A DNA stretch of 64,000 nt from Lysinibacillus sphaericus (GTDB lineage: Bacteria > Bacillota > Bacilli > Bacillales_A > Planococcaceae), in the NCBI RefSeq assembly GCF_001629735.1, contig NZ_CP015224.1, positions 4,464,001 through 4,528,000 of the forward strand, in the 5' to 3' direction. Positions 42,616 to 53,056 of this stretch are shown here, piece after piece. Position 1 is the first letter of the stretch; every line of letters begins with the position of its first letter. The notes under the pieces are model-generated. The model did not search any database. It had not been told where the DNA came from and saw only the letters and a list, made by a program, of their open reading frames with translations. The translations under genes and the position numbers were made by a program.

Positions 42616-45108
42616 TTGGCAAGAAAATTAGTAACAATTGTTGTAGTCATGTTCGTGCTTATGTTAACAGTTAGCCCCATCAATGGACAAGCAGCTGGTT
42701 TTGGAAATAAAGTAAGTGAAGTGAAAACAGAGGTATCACCACAAGTAAATCACGTACAACAAACCTATACGTCAGGTTCTATACGTCAGTTTGTAAATGT
42801 TTTAGATGTAAATTTAAATAATACATATACAAAACTAGAAATTGGGATGCCGAATCCTATTAATTCCCTAAAAACAACTTCAGCTATGGCGAAGCAAAAC
42901 ACGTATGATGGCCATCGAGTTGTTGGAGCTGTTAATGCTTCATACTTTTTAGGAAATGGGATGCCTGCGAACCTGTTAGCGGAAAAGAATGAAATTGTCA
43001 ACTATGGTATTTTGGGAGATACGTATGATAGCCCGACGCAAAAGCCAGTTGCATTTGGCTTATCTAAATCAGGGAAAGCGATTGCAGATTATTATACAAC
43101 GAATCTATCTTTCCAAGTAAATGGAAAAACATATCCTATTGATCTAATTAATAGTGAACGAGGAACAAATAAAAACGTTTTATATACGCCAGAAAAAAAG
43201 ACAACTGGTACAAATGCATGGGGCTTAGAACTAGTGGTGTCAGGAGCTAGTCAGGATACAAATACCCTACATTTTGGTGATCAATTCTCAGGGACAGTTT
43301 CTCATGTAACAACGTATGGTGCAGAAGGAAACTCAGCAGTACCAGCGGATGGTTTTGTTATTTCTGTACAAAATAAAGAATTAGCCGCTGAATTAAGCAA
43401 TATTTCAGCAGGTACAAATATCGATGTCAGCTTGTCAATCGATCAAAAATGGATGGATGCTCAATTCATTTTAGCTGCAGGACCAATGCTTGTACGCAAT
43501 GGTCAAGTGGATATTTCCATGCCAACAAATTCTGGTTTTGCTTCGACACGCAGTCCTCGTACAGCAGTAGCGGTGGATGCTACAGGTACAAAGGTATCAC
43601 TTATTACAATTGATGGTCGCTTAAGTGGTCATAGTAATGGTGTTAACTTATCAGATTTAGCTTCACATTTAATTTCAATAGGAGCTACTTCAGCTATTAA
43701 CTTAGATGGTGGCGGTTCTACAGCGATGGTCGCGCGCAATCCAGGAGGGTATTTCGCCAACCTTGTGAACAAACCGTCTGAGGGTAGTGAGCGTCGTGTA
43801 TCGGCCATTTTACAGGTCGTTAATACAGCACCACCAGGGAACGCAAAATCTATTACGCTAAATAGTGTTGGTCAAGTCATGAAAGGTTCATCTGTAGATA
43901 TGCAAGTAGCAACTGCCTATGATCAATATTTAAATCCAATGACTATCAACCCAGCGAGCATGAAGTGGTCAGTTGAAGGAAATATCGGTAAGATGGATGG
44001 TGCAACCTTTACGGCTACCCAAAAAGGTGAAGGGAAAATTATTGGGGAATATGGAGGTATTCGTACGTCCACAGCTGTATCTGTAATAGACTTAGCAGAA
44101 AAACCTATTGTACTAGATAGCTTTGATAATGTGTCTTCTTGGACAACAGAAGTAGCAAAAGCGAATGCTTCGTTAGCAAATTCTAAAGAGTATGCGAGAC
44201 AGGGAACAGCTAGCATGCAATTAAACTACGATTTTACAGTAGCGGGCTCAGGGACTAAGGCTGCCTATATGGTTGCTAAAAAACCCATTACTATAACAGG
44301 TCAGCCGAAAAATATCGGTGTTTGGGTATTTGGCGATGCAGGTAAGCATTGGCTAAGAGGTGTGGTTGTAGATGGATCAGGGACTAAGCACACGATTGAT
44401 TTCACAAGCCAGGGCGGTTTAGACTGGAATGGCTGGAAATACGTAAAGGCGGATATTCCAAGTAATCTAGCAACACCATTGAAATTCGAACGTTTATATG
44501 TTGCTCAACCGACAGCTTCTCTTCAAAAGAAAGGACAGCTGTATTTTGATCAATTACAGGCTGTCTACAAAGATAATCATGAGGAATTAGTTTATACGGA
44601 TGTGAACAAAGGGCATTGGGCGTTTTCAGAAATCCAAAGCCTATACAATAAATCACTGATCAAAGGTTACTCTAATGGTACGTTTAAGCCAGAAGCGTCC
44701 ATTACACGTGCAGAGGCAGCTACAATCATTGCCAGAGCACTGAATCTATCAACAACGAAGGATTCTAGCTTTAAAGATGTAAGTAAAAGTCATTATGCAT
44801 ATAGTGCCATTGCAGCAGTCGAGCAGGCTGGCATTATTAAAGGGCAAGAACCAGGGAAGTTCAACCCAAACGGACAGCTTTCACGTGCAGAGATGGCAGC
44901 GATTTTAACAAGAGCCTACAAATTAACAGGTACAAGTAAAGTTACCTTCACAGATGTTAAATCAACGCACTGGGCATACAGTAATATCCAGGCACTTGTG
45001 GCGAATGATTTAACAGGAGGTTTCCCAGATAATACATTTAGACCCGATGCACAAATTACTCGTGCTCAATTTGCAAGCTTCTTAAATAGATGCCTATCAT
45101 TAAAATAA
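42616..45108 (+). CDS. SLH-anchored phosphodiester glycosidase family protein
   Basis: An ~830-residue exported protein. The probable start is TTG 42616, eight bases after GGAG; GTG 42607 overlaps that site. A signal peptide ends near GQAAG. Residues ~125-400 are an NAGPA-type phosphodiester glycosidase domain with RTAVAVDATGTKVSLITIDG and AINLDGGGSTAMVA. A Big-like and a carbohydrate-binding-like region (~410-650) follow, then three SLH domains (~650-830; HWAFSEIQSLYNKSLIKGYS, HYAYSAIAAVEQAGIIKG, HWAYSNIQALVANDLTGG). The catalytic family removes sugars from phosphodiesters, perhaps from wall teichoic or secondary polymers. SLH domains attach it to pyruvylated wall polymer. Confidence 0.9.
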   Translation: MARKLVTIVVVMFVLMLTVSPINGQAAGFGNKVSEVKTEVSPQVNHVQQTYTSGSIRQFVNVLDVNLNNTYTKLEIGMPNPINSLKTTSAMAKQNTYDGHRVVGAVNASYFLGNGMPANLLAEKNEIVNYGILGDTYDSPTQKPVAFGLSKSGKAIADYYTTNLSFQVNGKTYPIDLINSERGTNKNVLYTPEKKTTGTNAWGLELVVSGASQDTNTLHFGDQFSGTVSHVTTYGAEGNSAVPADGFVISVQNKELAAELSNISAGTNIDVSLSIDQKWMDAQFILAAGPMLVRNGQVDISMPTNSGFASTRSPRTAVAVDATGTKVSLITIDGRLSGHSNGVNLSDLASHLISIGATSAINLDGGGSTAMVARNPGGYFANLVNKPSEGSERRVSAILQVVNTAPPGNAKSITLNSVGQVMKGSSVDMQVATAYDQYLNPMTINPASMKWSVEGNIGKMDGATFTATQKGEGKIIGEYGGIRTSTAVSVIDLAEKPIVLDSFDNVSSWTTEVAKANASLANSKEYARQGTASMQLNYDFTVAGSGTKAAYMVAKKPITITGQPKNIGVWVFGDAGKHWLRGVVVDGSGTKHTIDFTSQGGLDWNGWKYVKADIPSNLATPLKFERLYVAQPTASLQKKGQLYFDQLQAVYKDNHEELVYTDVNKGHWAFSEIQSLYNKSLIKGYSNGTFKPEASITRAEAATIIARALNLSTTKDSSFKDVSKSHYAYSAIAAVEQAGIIKGQEPGKFNPNGQLSRAEMAAILTRAYKLTGTSKVTFTDVKSTHWAYSNIQALVANDLTGGFPDNTFRPDAQITRAQFASFLNRCLSLK

Positions 45109-45116
45109 TCTTGAAA

Positions 45117-45147
45117 TCCCCCTGTAATAGCTACAGGGGGTATTTTT
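45117..45147 (+). terminator. Terminator after the SLH glycosidase gene
   Basis: TCCCCCTGTA pairs with TACAGGGGG around a five-base loop, followed by TATTTTT. Confidence 0.9.
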
Positions 45148-45150
45148 ACA

Positions 45151-45195
45151 GAAAAAATCCGCCACTCTCTGAAGAGAATGAAGCGGATTTTTCAT
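45151..45195 (-). terminator. Bidirectional terminator after the HlyD-like gene
   Basis: GAAAAAATCCGC pairs with GCGGATTTTTC around a 21-base loop. It directly abuts the stop of the minus-strand gene at 45196 and faces the other terminator, separating convergent units. Confidence 0.85.
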
Positions 45196-46452
45196 TTAGA
45201 AAACAATGTATTTCACATATTGCTTCCAAGTTAACTCTTTAAACTGCTTCCAGTGTAACTTCTCAATAGGTAAAGTACGGAAGGTATAGGCTTCCATATT
45301 GCGCTTCTCATTAGAGAGCATTGGTGTTCCCTCATCGAGATAGTCCGAGAAAATAGCAGATTGAGCCGTATTAAATTGGACATTAATATCTATCAGTTGG
45401 ATTTTCCCATCCTGATTAATGATATGAAGCTTTTTATTTCCTTTTTTTGTTGTCGCTAACCACGATTTATCGACCTTATAAGAATCGAACGCTTCATTGA
45501 CAATAATGGAGGCTTTGCCAGTTGATGAAAACGGTACATCCTCTATTGGCGCATCTTGTTGCAGTACTACTTCATAATTTGTTGGCTGCGGTAGGTCTGT
45601 TGTTTTGGCTAATTCATTTGCCCAAAAGGTTTCATCATTTGTAGCAATCATTTGCTTATCTAATACGATGCCAGATAATGCGTCTTTGACATGTTTCACT
45701 TTAAAATCAACCGTTTGGCCTTCCTGTACCTGTTGCCATTCTTTTTCAGATAAATAAGCATACATGGCTTTTTCATTAGAATAGATTTCGAAGGTTAAAG
45801 CACCAGCTTCTTCTTTCACCGCTGCTACTACACCGTCGATAGGACTGATGATGCCTTGACGTGATTCTATTTGTGTGATCTGTGCGTCAATGAGCGCAAT
45901 TTGACGATTCGTTTCAGCGATATGTCGATTTAACAGGGCAACTGCTGTCGATAGCGAATTTTGTTGAGCAAGCTCTAATTTTAATGTCACAGACAATTTA
46001 TCATTGATTTGATCGGTATTAATAGAGCTTTTTGGATTCGAATCGTCGTATTCATCTTCAATTTGATCAAGTGCATCTTGTAAATCATTTAATTCTGTTT
46101 CATAGGCAGTACGTTCCGATTCAAGCTTTGTAAGCTCCTCGTCTACTTCATCTGTTTTAAAGGTAGCGAGTAAATCATTCATCATCACTTCCTGACCGCG
46201 CTTTACATTGACAGCGGATAACTTTGTTGCATCAGCTGTAATGGTATACGTCTCAGCGGGTGCCACAATGGTTTCCTTATTGACACGCTCTGTATTCGTA
46301 CCGATATATGCTTTCTGAAATTCGTCAATAAAGTAGGATCGTGTCACGGTGCTATCTTCTTTGAAAACAAAATAAGCATTTATACCGATTATGAGCATCG
46401 CCAACACAATACCTATACTTGTCCATGGTCTTGTCTTGATAAATGCCATCAT
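45196..46452 (-). CDS. HlyD-like membrane fusion/adaptor protein
   Basis: A 418-residue protein. One membrane helix lies at ~8-28. The next region is a biotinyl-lipoyl-like half (VNVKRGQEVMMNDLLATFKT), then a coiled coil at ~85-200 and the second lipoyl half (GIISPIDGVVAAVKEEAGAL), followed by beta-barrel-like C-terminal domains. This is the layout of HlyD/RND adaptor proteins that link an export system to the outside. Unusually, no ABC or RND transporter gene adjoins it; the partner is a Yip1-like membrane protein overlapping by four bases. It may use a transporter encoded elsewhere. Confidence 0.8.
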   Translation of the reverse strand: MMAFIKTRPWTSIGIVLAMLIIGINAYFVFKEDSTVTRSYFIDEFQKAYIGTNTERVNKETIVAPAETYTITADATKLSAVNVKRGQEVMMNDLLATFKTDEVDEELTKLESERTAYETELNDLQDALDQIEDEYDDSNPKSSINTDQINDKLSVTLKLELAQQNSLSTAVALLNRHIAETNRQIALIDAQITQIESRQGIISPIDGVVAAVKEEAGALTFEIYSNEKAMYAYLSEKEWQQVQEGQTVDFKVKHVKDALSGIVLDKQMIATNDETFWANELAKTTDLPQPTNYEVVLQQDAPIEDVPFSSTGKASIIVNEAFDSYKVDKSWLATTKKGNKKLHIINQDGKIQLIDINVQFNTAQSAIFSDYLDEGTPMLSNEKRNMEAYTFRTLPIEKLHWKQFKELTWKQYVKYIVF

Positions 46453-47126
46453 CCTAACCCCCTAGCAATCCATTCTTTAATGGGTAGCACACTAATCATG
46501 CCCACAAATAAGGCCATAAATAGTTGTAAGCCAATCAATTTGACTACTAACATTTTTCTACTAGCTTCTTCCTCCCATTTCGACAGGAATAAATACTGCA
46601 CAATAATGATTAAAACGGACGTTACTGTCAGCTGATTGATTGTAAATAACACGAAGTCAGTTTTAATGACCTGTAAGGCAGCGGGTGCCAAAGAAAAGAA
46701 TGAAAACATCGTTGTATAGCCAACTCCATAAAAAACAGCAAAGAGGATTGCTTTTTCAATGAGTAGAAAGGCAACAACATAAAGCTGGACTCTTTTTATC
46801 CAAGTATAAGGAATGTCCGTTAATAGATGTAATAAGTAGGTAACACCGTAATAATGGAAGCAAAAATAAATAATTGCCCATAAAATGGCACCGAGCATGG
46901 AAAGTACGCGTGCTACATAGTATTCATTTTGTAAATCCATTGCAAATAAGGACGTTAAATTCTCTGTCCCCATTCCCCAATATTCGCGAGCAGCAAATAA
47001 TAGGATGAAAAGAATGAACACCGTTAATGCACGTTTTTTATATCCGATGATCTCGCCCTTTTCTACGATGTTTGTAAAGTAGGTAGGATTTTTTAAGCTA
47101 TGCCAGAACTTATAATGGTAAAACAT
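46449..47126 (-). CDS. Yip1-like multi-pass membrane protein
   Basis: About 225 residues with five membrane helices and a short N-terminal cytoplasmic region (FYHYKFWHSLKNPTYFTNIV) typical of bacterial Yip1-domain proteins. The start is ATG 47126, eight bases after AGAAAGGA; a longer frame from TTG 47147 overlaps the ribosome site. Its 3' end overlaps the HlyD-like gene by four bases, giving a coupled two-gene operon. The role is unknown. The pairing suggests a membrane complex with the adaptor protein. Confidence 0.75.
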   Translation of the reverse strand: MFYHYKFWHSLKNPTYFTNIVEKGEIIGYKKRALTVFILFILLFAAREYWGMGTENLTSLFAMDLQNEYYVARVLSMLGAILWAIIYFCFHYYGVTYLLHLLTDIPYTWIKRVQLYVVAFLLIEKAILFAVFYGVGYTTMFSFFSLAPAALQVIKTDFVLFTINQLTVTSVLIIIVQYLFLSKWEEEASRKMLVVKLIGLQLFMALFVGMISVLPIKEWIARGLG

Positions 47127-47704
47127 AAACAGCGTCCTTTCTTCCAAAATAGGATATCAAAGATGTAGTATACACCTTGCAAAGACATTATGACATATGA
47201 AAATAGCTGTTTTTTTCCAATAATTTCGTTGAAAAAACGTATTTCGTCATTACATGTCGATGGATGAAAAACATCCTACTATCAATTACATCTGGGCAGA
47301 TTCGTGTCACATTATTTCGGACTTACTCGAAAGCCCATTTTCAAAAATCTGTGATTTCTGCCAAAGGATTTAATATGATTCGGTAGGCGTTTGAAATCCG
47401 AAGAATCCATATAAATCTATTGTATAGTATAATTGAAATAACTTCCTGTTTTTCTAGCTAGTAATTTTGAAAAACTACTTTTGACGCTCGTTATTTTGTA
47501 AATATAATAGAATGGCTTGAAAACATGTAATTTACACCGATACTAAAGTAATGATTCATTAATTATGTCTTTGCGTAATTATGTCCAGATTTTTTCGATT
47601 TTGCTCGAAAAACCTCGGAGGCTTTTTAATCACATGAAGATTTAGGATAAATGAAAATGAACAGAATCATTTTCTTATACATAAAAAATGAAAGGGTGGT
47701 TCGA
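47127..47704. other. Divergent intergenic region of ~580 bases
   Basis: It separates the minus-strand Yip1/HlyD operon from the plus-strand repeat-protein gene and must hold both promoters. A hairpin TTTTTCGA/TCGAAAAA lies near 47590-47612 and may be a leader structure. No gene is seen. Confidence 0.4.
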
Positions 47705-50700
47705 TTGAATCGAAAATTGACAGCAGGTGTTATAACAAGTCTATTATTAGCACCTACAGCTATCGCAAATGCACAGGAAAATGATGCACAATCTCGTGCT
47801 ACAGTTCAAACGGAGCAAGTTTCCTATGTCAATGCTGTAGCAGCTGCTACAACAAAGGAACAGCTCATTGCCCAATTCGGTAAATTATCAGAGAATTCGA
47901 CTGCCAATGAGATGGTTATAGCAGATGGTGATATCAAAGTTGTACAAAATTCAAATGATCTTGGATTTGACAACAATGAAAAGGCGCTTATTCAAGCAAA
48001 ATACGATTATGTAGTGGAGCAACGTCGTCTATTAAATGAGCTACAAGCAATTTGGAAGAAAATTAGTACTATCTCTTATACTAGTAAGACATTTATAGAT
48101 GATGTGAAAGCTGTAGAAACAGAATATGACAATTTTTTAGGGAATGAAACGACAGACCATTCATATTTATTCGTACAAAAACAATTTGAGGAAGCTGTCG
48201 ATGCAGCATTTGCTAATAGCGCTAGCAGTATTACTAATACCATTCGAGGAACAGTCTTACAATATGGTTATAAAGAGGCTGATCGCAATAACTATTTTAA
48301 GGGCAAAGGAGTAGATATTGCGAAATTAGGAAAATTGGTTGATGATGCAGCAGCAGTAAAAACTACTGCTACAGAACTAGATGCTTTAGTAGTTGTATTA
48401 AAGCAAAATCCAACAGATTATCCAGCTATTTCGTCAGCATTAGATAAAGTTACAGCAGCTTATAACTTACTAACGGCCGATCAAAAGAAAGTGGCTGAAG
48501 CTTATAATCCAAATAATGATGTGGTAACACCCTTTAAAAAATATAAGGATGCTTTAACTGGTCTATCAGCCATAGATAAAGTTTCATTAAGTATTACGCA
48601 ATTAATGGCTAAAAAACCAACAGAATTTACTTCAGCGACAAGCTTTATTAGTGCAGTAACTGCTATTGAAAAATCCTACAATGCCTTAGATGAAGCATCA
48701 CAAAAGTTAGTGGCAAACTATTCTACATTTGAACAATATAAAAAGGCTGCTGATATTTCCAAACGAATTTCAGCACTGCGTGTATCAAATGATCCTGCTT
48801 ATCGCACAGAAGTAGATTCGATTAAAGGTAGTTATGATCAATTAACAATCGATAAAGAACTTGTAAAAAATACAGCTGATCTACAGGTAGCAATAGCAAA
48901 TATTGCTTCTGCTGAAAAAATCGAAGGACTTATTGTGGCAATTGCAAATGCCTCAAATAAAGTGGAAGCTATCAAAGATGCTCGTACTGCCTATGATGTG
49001 CCGCAAGCAACAAATGGCACAGCTATTAACGCGGCGAATGTCAAAAAAATTGTCAATAACCTTGCAGAGCTGACAAAGTGGGAGAAGGTTTATAATGCGT
49101 CTTTAAGTGTGGACAAATTAATTGATGCTATTGATCCTAAAGCTTCTACATTCGAGAGTAAAACATTTGCTGCTCAATCGGCTTTTGATAAATTAGCTGT
49201 GGAAGAACAGGCATTTGTGCAAAAGAGTGATCGCTTAAAGCTTTTAATCCAATATGCGACTTTATCGAAACAAGTGAATGCGCTTAAACCGACCATGCAA
49301 GATTACAAGAACCAAATTACGGAACTGCAATCTAAAGTGACGTCTTTAAATGCTGGTAATGGTGATGATGCGGCTCCATTGGCAGAAATGAAAAGTAAAC
49401 TTGAAGAAAAACTATCCAATCTATTAAATGAAGATTTAGTAATAGCAGGTGTGATTGAGCAAATATCAAAACTAAGTCAATCAAATGATATGATTACAGA
49501 TATTTTAGCAGCCCGAGCTGCCTATGATGGTCTCCCGTCTTCAGCAAAAAGCCGTGTAACAAATATTAAGGTATTAACTGATTTAGAGAAATCCTATAAA
49601 ACGGTTGTGAATGTCATTTCACAATTTGAAAAACTTGATCCATCCTCTAAGAGCTATATCTCAAAAGCTAAATCAGCTTATACAGCATATGCTAAGCTAG
49701 ATGACAAGAATAAAACCTATGTCAAAAATTATAAGAATTTAAAAGAGCTTGTACCTGTAATAGAGGTAATTGTGCAAATTAATGCATTAAATCCTTCCAG
49801 AAAAACGTATAAAGATGATGTGAAGGCAGCAACAGATGCTTACACAGCATTAGCAGATAAAGACCAAGTTATTAATTATCCAGACCTTACAAAAGCACAG
49901 AACTATATCAATATGGCAAAGGCATTTGATGAACGTGTTCTTGCATTAGCCAATGAGAATCCAGATACATTTGTCCAAAAGGTAGCAGAGCTAACGACAG
50001 CCTATAAAGCATTAGATAAAAATGCGCAGAAGCTTGTGGAGCAGGCAAAAACTTTAAGTAATTATGAAAAGAGCAATAAAGCTGTTATCAAGGTTATTCA
50101 ACTAATCAATGCGTTGGACCCATCGAGTAAGGATTATACGAAAAAGGTACTTGGCGCTCGAAAGGCTTATAATGCACTTGATGAAGTTTCAAAAAAACAT
50201 GTGACGAACTATGCGAACCTCACGTCTGTCGAAGATGTGGCTTCATTAATTGGCCTAATCGCTACGTTAAAGCCAACAAGTAAAACATTCTACCAAGATA
50301 TGAAAACGGCACGTGAGCTTTACGATGCGCTATCTGAGGAGAAGAAGCAAGCCATTATCAACTATGATGCACTGGTAGCCGCTGAAAATGAACAGGGGCT
50401 AGCTGAAGGTGTAATTGAGCTAATTAAATTAACAGAAGTGCAAGATGCAGACTATTTAACAAAGCTGATGAATGCACGTGTAGCCTATGATAAGCTGTCA
50501 TCTAATCAAAAGAAATTAGTGTCGAATATTAAAGATTTAACAACACGTGAAAAAGAGGTTAAACCTATTTTAAGTGTGATGGTACAAATTAATGAACTAG
50601 ATCCACAATCGAAAAGCTTTGTTAGTAATGTCAACTCTATACGTAAGGCATATGACAAACTAACAAAAGATCAAAAAAAATACATCAACAATATTGATGT

Positions 50701-51697
50701 ACTATTAAAATATGAGCCTGTATCCGATGTAGTGGAATTGATTAGTAAACTAAAATCTTCAAGTAATACATTCCTTCAAGATACAGCAAGAGCCCGTTCA
50801 CTTTATGATGCACTTCCTGCCGATTTGCAGCAATATGTGACAAATTACTACTTATTGCAAGCGGCTGAATCAAGTATCCTTGGGGCTGGCAATGTAATGC
50901 AGATGATTGATGCTTTACCATCTATTGATCCAAAGCAGTATGTCAAACGTATTCAAGAAATACGTGCTGCTTATAATGCTTTACCAAAGGATCAGCAACG
51001 AGCTGTGCAAAACTACAGAGTATTACAAGACCAAGAAAAGCTGATTAAGCCCGTTATGAGTATTGTGGAGGATATTGATCGACTTTTAACAGCAAAAGAT
51101 ATGAATAGTCAATATCAAAAGATTTTAAAAGCTTATGATAAGCTGAATGCTGACCAAAGACGATATGTGTATAACGACCAATTATTACTATCCTTAGACA
51201 ACGTTATAAAAGTCTATAATAACATTGCAAAATTAAATCCTAAGGATAAATTCTACTTTGGTATGGTTGAAGCCGTACGAAAAGAATACGATAGTTTGAA
51301 TACGACAGATAAACAGCGTATCTCCAATTATTCGATTCTCTTAGAAGCGGAGAAAAGTATGGCCGATGTCAAGAAGGTCGTTGAAATAATTGCGGGACTT
51401 TCTCCAAGCTCACCAACGTATATTGAAGATGTGGCTAATGCCGTGGCTGCTTATCAGGCATTGGATTCTAAAGTACGCGGACAAGTCATCAATGAAGACT
51501 TACTTAAACAGGCTGAAAAAGATGTGGCTGCAGTTCTTAAGGTTGTTCAAGCGATTGGAAATATCGATCCAGATAGCTCATCCTTTGAGAAAAAAGTGCT
51601 ATCAGCTCAAAAAGACTACAGCTCATTGTCGATAGAGCAACAGGGATTAGTATATAATTATCGTATTTTAGAAGAATATCTTAAAATGATTCAATAG
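47705..51697 (+). CDS. Large secreted protein of tandem helical ~65-residue repeats
   Basis: About 1,330 residues from TTG 47705 (after AAAGGGTGG); an upstream ATG at 47651 lacks a ribosome site. A signal peptide ends near AIANAQ. The rest consists of about 18 repeats of roughly 65 residues with the pattern ALDPSSK.Y...V..AR.AYDAL....KK.V.NY..L...E, each probably a three-helix bundle, forming a rod several tens of nanometres long. There is no SLH, LPXTG or other C-terminal anchor. It is a stand-alone gene followed by a strong terminator. Adhesin, S-layer-associated or spacer roles are possible; I do not recognise a characterised homologue. Confidence 0.82.
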   Translation: MNRKLTAGVITSLLLAPTAIANAQENDAQSRATVQTEQVSYVNAVAAATTKEQLIAQFGKLSENSTANEMVIADGDIKVVQNSNDLGFDNNEKALIQAKYDYVVEQRRLLNELQAIWKKISTISYTSKTFIDDVKAVETEYDNFLGNETTDHSYLFVQKQFEEAVDAAFANSASSITNTIRGTVLQYGYKEADRNNYFKGKGVDIAKLGKLVDDAAAVKTTATELDALVVVLKQNPTDYPAISSALDKVTAAYNLLTADQKKVAEAYNPNNDVVTPFKKYKDALTGLSAIDKVSLSITQLMAKKPTEFTSATSFISAVTAIEKSYNALDEASQKLVANYSTFEQYKKAADISKRISALRVSNDPAYRTEVDSIKGSYDQLTIDKELVKNTADLQVAIANIASAEKIEGLIVAIANASNKVEAIKDARTAYDVPQATNGTAINAANVKKIVNNLAELTKWEKVYNASLSVDKLIDAIDPKASTFESKTFAAQSAFDKLAVEEQAFVQKSDRLKLLIQYATLSKQVNALKPTMQDYKNQITELQSKVTSLNAGNGDDAAPLAEMKSKLEEKLSNLLNEDLVIAGVIEQISKLSQSNDMITDILAARAAYDGLPSSAKSRVTNIKVLTDLEKSYKTVVNVISQFEKLDPSSKSYISKAKSAYTAYAKLDDKNKTYVKNYKNLKELVPVIEVIVQINALNPSRKTYKDDVKAATDAYTALADKDQVINYPDLTKAQNYINMAKAFDERVLALANENPDTFVQKVAELTTAYKALDKNAQKLVEQAKTLSNYEKSNKAVIKVIQLINALDPSSKDYTKKVLGARKAYNALDEVSKKHVTNYANLTSVEDVASLIGLIATLKPTSKTFYQDMKTARELYDALSEEKKQAIINYDALVAAENEQGLAEGVIELIKLTEVQDADYLTKLMNARVAYDKLSSNQKKLVSNIKDLTTREKEVKPILSVMVQINELDPQSKSFVSNVNSIRKAYDKLTKDQKKYINNIDVLLKYEPVSDVVELISKLKSSSNTFLQDTARARSLYDALPADLQQYVTNYYLLQAAESSILGAGNVMQMIDALPSIDPKQYVKRIQEIRAAYNALPKDQQRAVQNYRVLQDQEKLIKPVMSIVEDIDRLLTAKDMNSQYQKILKAYDKLNADQRRYVYNDQLLLSLDNVIKVYNNIAKLNPKDKFYFGMVEAVRKEYDSLNTTDKQRISNYSILLEAEKSMADVKKVVEIIAGLSPSSPTYIEDVANAVAAYQALDSKVRGQVINEDLLKQAEKDVAAVLKVVQAIGNIDPDSSSFEKKVLSAQKDYSSLSIEQQGLVYNYRILEEYLKMIQ

Positions 51698-51702
51698 TAT
51701 GA

Positions 51703-51748
51703 GAAAAAAGGAGTTTTCCCAATGAATATTAAGGGAAAACTCCTTTTA
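51703..51748 (+). terminator. Terminator after the helical-repeat protein
   Basis: AAAAGGAGTTTTCCC pairs with GGGAAAACTCCTTTT around a ~12-base loop, directly after the stop. Confidence 0.9.
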
Positions 51749-51909
51749 TAATGATCAATGATGAATCTATTGATGATTTTCCAAAAAAGTGAAACTATCT
51801 TATTTGAATTTCGTATCATATAGTAGGTATGGTGAATTTTCGTTTCCTGACCTCAGTGATGAAAAAGCGCCGTTTGCTACATATTTGACATATGGAGGAG
51901 GTAGCCCTG

Positions 51910-52977
51910 TTGAAGAAAATGCTGAGTATTGTTGTACTTTCAATAGCTGCAACCGTAGGAAGTTTAACTAGTTTAAATCAGGTAGAAGCGGCATCTGCCA
52001 AAGTTGTAGATGTTTCAAATTCATATTGGGCAAATGCTTCGATACAACATATGCTTTCAAAAAAATATATGACTACATATAGCGATTATACATTTAAGCC
52101 AGAGCAGGCTATTACAAGAGCGGAGGCGGCTGCAGCCATTGCTCGTTCTATTCAGACCAATGTAGACATAGCGAATATGACAAATTTTAAGGATGTCCCT
52201 GCTAGTCATCCCTATTACAAAGAAATTTGCCAGCTTGTTAAATTGGGGATTATCCAAAAAGGAGAAGCCTTTTATCCTGAGGAGCCTTTAAAGCGAATGC
52301 AAGTGGCAAAAATGCTAGCATTAGCATATCAGTTTAAGGTTGATAACAAAAATAGTATCCAATTTGCGGATATTCCTGGCTCTCATTGGGCAAAAAATTA
52401 TATTGAGTCGCTTGCTGATATAGGCATTGTCAGTGGGGTTGAAGCTAAACGTTTTGCACCTGATCAATTAGTGACACGCGCCCAATTTGCTGTGTTCGTT
52501 GAACGAAGTATTTATTTTCAGCAGAAAATAAACAAATTGGAAGTGGCCTATGATTATTTGGCAAAGGATTATATCCCAACTGTCAACCTTTCTACAGAGT
52601 GGTCTAAAAAGGTGATTGAATTAATTAATGTTGAAAGACAAAAGAAAAAACTAGAACCTGTTGTGTATGATCCAAAATTGACACAAATCGCAATTATTAA
52701 AGCACAGGATATGGTGAACCGCCATTATTTTGAACACGTTTCTCCATATTATGGTGCCCCATGGGATTTAGCGACTTTATTTGATTATGATTACACGAGC
52801 TTTGGAGAAAATATCGCGAGAAATATCCAAACGCCAGAGGTTGCGGTAAAGGCATGGATGGCTTCACCGAGTCATCGTGATAACATTTTGAAAGAAAATT
52901 ATACGAATACAGGTGTTGCAATAGCGCAGGATAGCAAAGAAAATTACTATTGGGTCCAATTGTTTTCTAGTCAATAA
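51910..52977 (+). CDS. SLH-domain protein with C-terminal CAP (SCP/PR1) domain
   Basis: About 355 residues. The start is probably TTG 51910, seven bases after GGAGGAGGT; ATG 51892 lies within the ribosome site. A signal peptide (ending QVEAASA) is followed by three SLH domains (~25-205; YWANASIQHMLSKKYMTTYS, HPYYKEICQLVKLGIIQKG, HWAKNYIESLADIGIVSG). The CAP domain (~230-355) has the family marks VIELINVERQKKKLEPV, HVSPYY, GENIARN and WMASPSHRDNIL. Bacterial CAP proteins of the YkwD type are exported and of unclear function. It belongs to the block of SLH wall proteins. Confidence 0.9.
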   Translation: MKKMLSIVVLSIAATVGSLTSLNQVEAASAKVVDVSNSYWANASIQHMLSKKYMTTYSDYTFKPEQAITRAEAAAAIARSIQTNVDIANMTNFKDVPASHPYYKEICQLVKLGIIQKGEAFYPEEPLKRMQVAKMLALAYQFKVDNKNSIQFADIPGSHWAKNYIESLADIGIVSGVEAKRFAPDQLVTRAQFAVFVERSIYFQQKINKLEVAYDYLAKDYIPTVNLSTEWSKKVIELINVERQKKKLEPVVYDPKLTQIAIIKAQDMVNRHYFEHVSPYYGAPWDLATLFDYDYTSFGENIARNIQTPEVAVKAWMASPSHRDNILKENYTNTGVAIAQDSKENYYWVQLFSSQ

Positions 52978-53056
52978 GTTGTTATGTAACAAAGGAGCAC
53001 TAATGTTACAGTAATGTTACGAAGGCTTCGAAATTTAATAAAAAAATTCCTCTTTT

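Noticed and set aside
47651..47704. N-terminal extension of the helical-repeat protein from ATG 47651
   Set aside because: The TTG at 47705 follows AAAGGGTGG and gives a normal signal peptide; the longer version does not.
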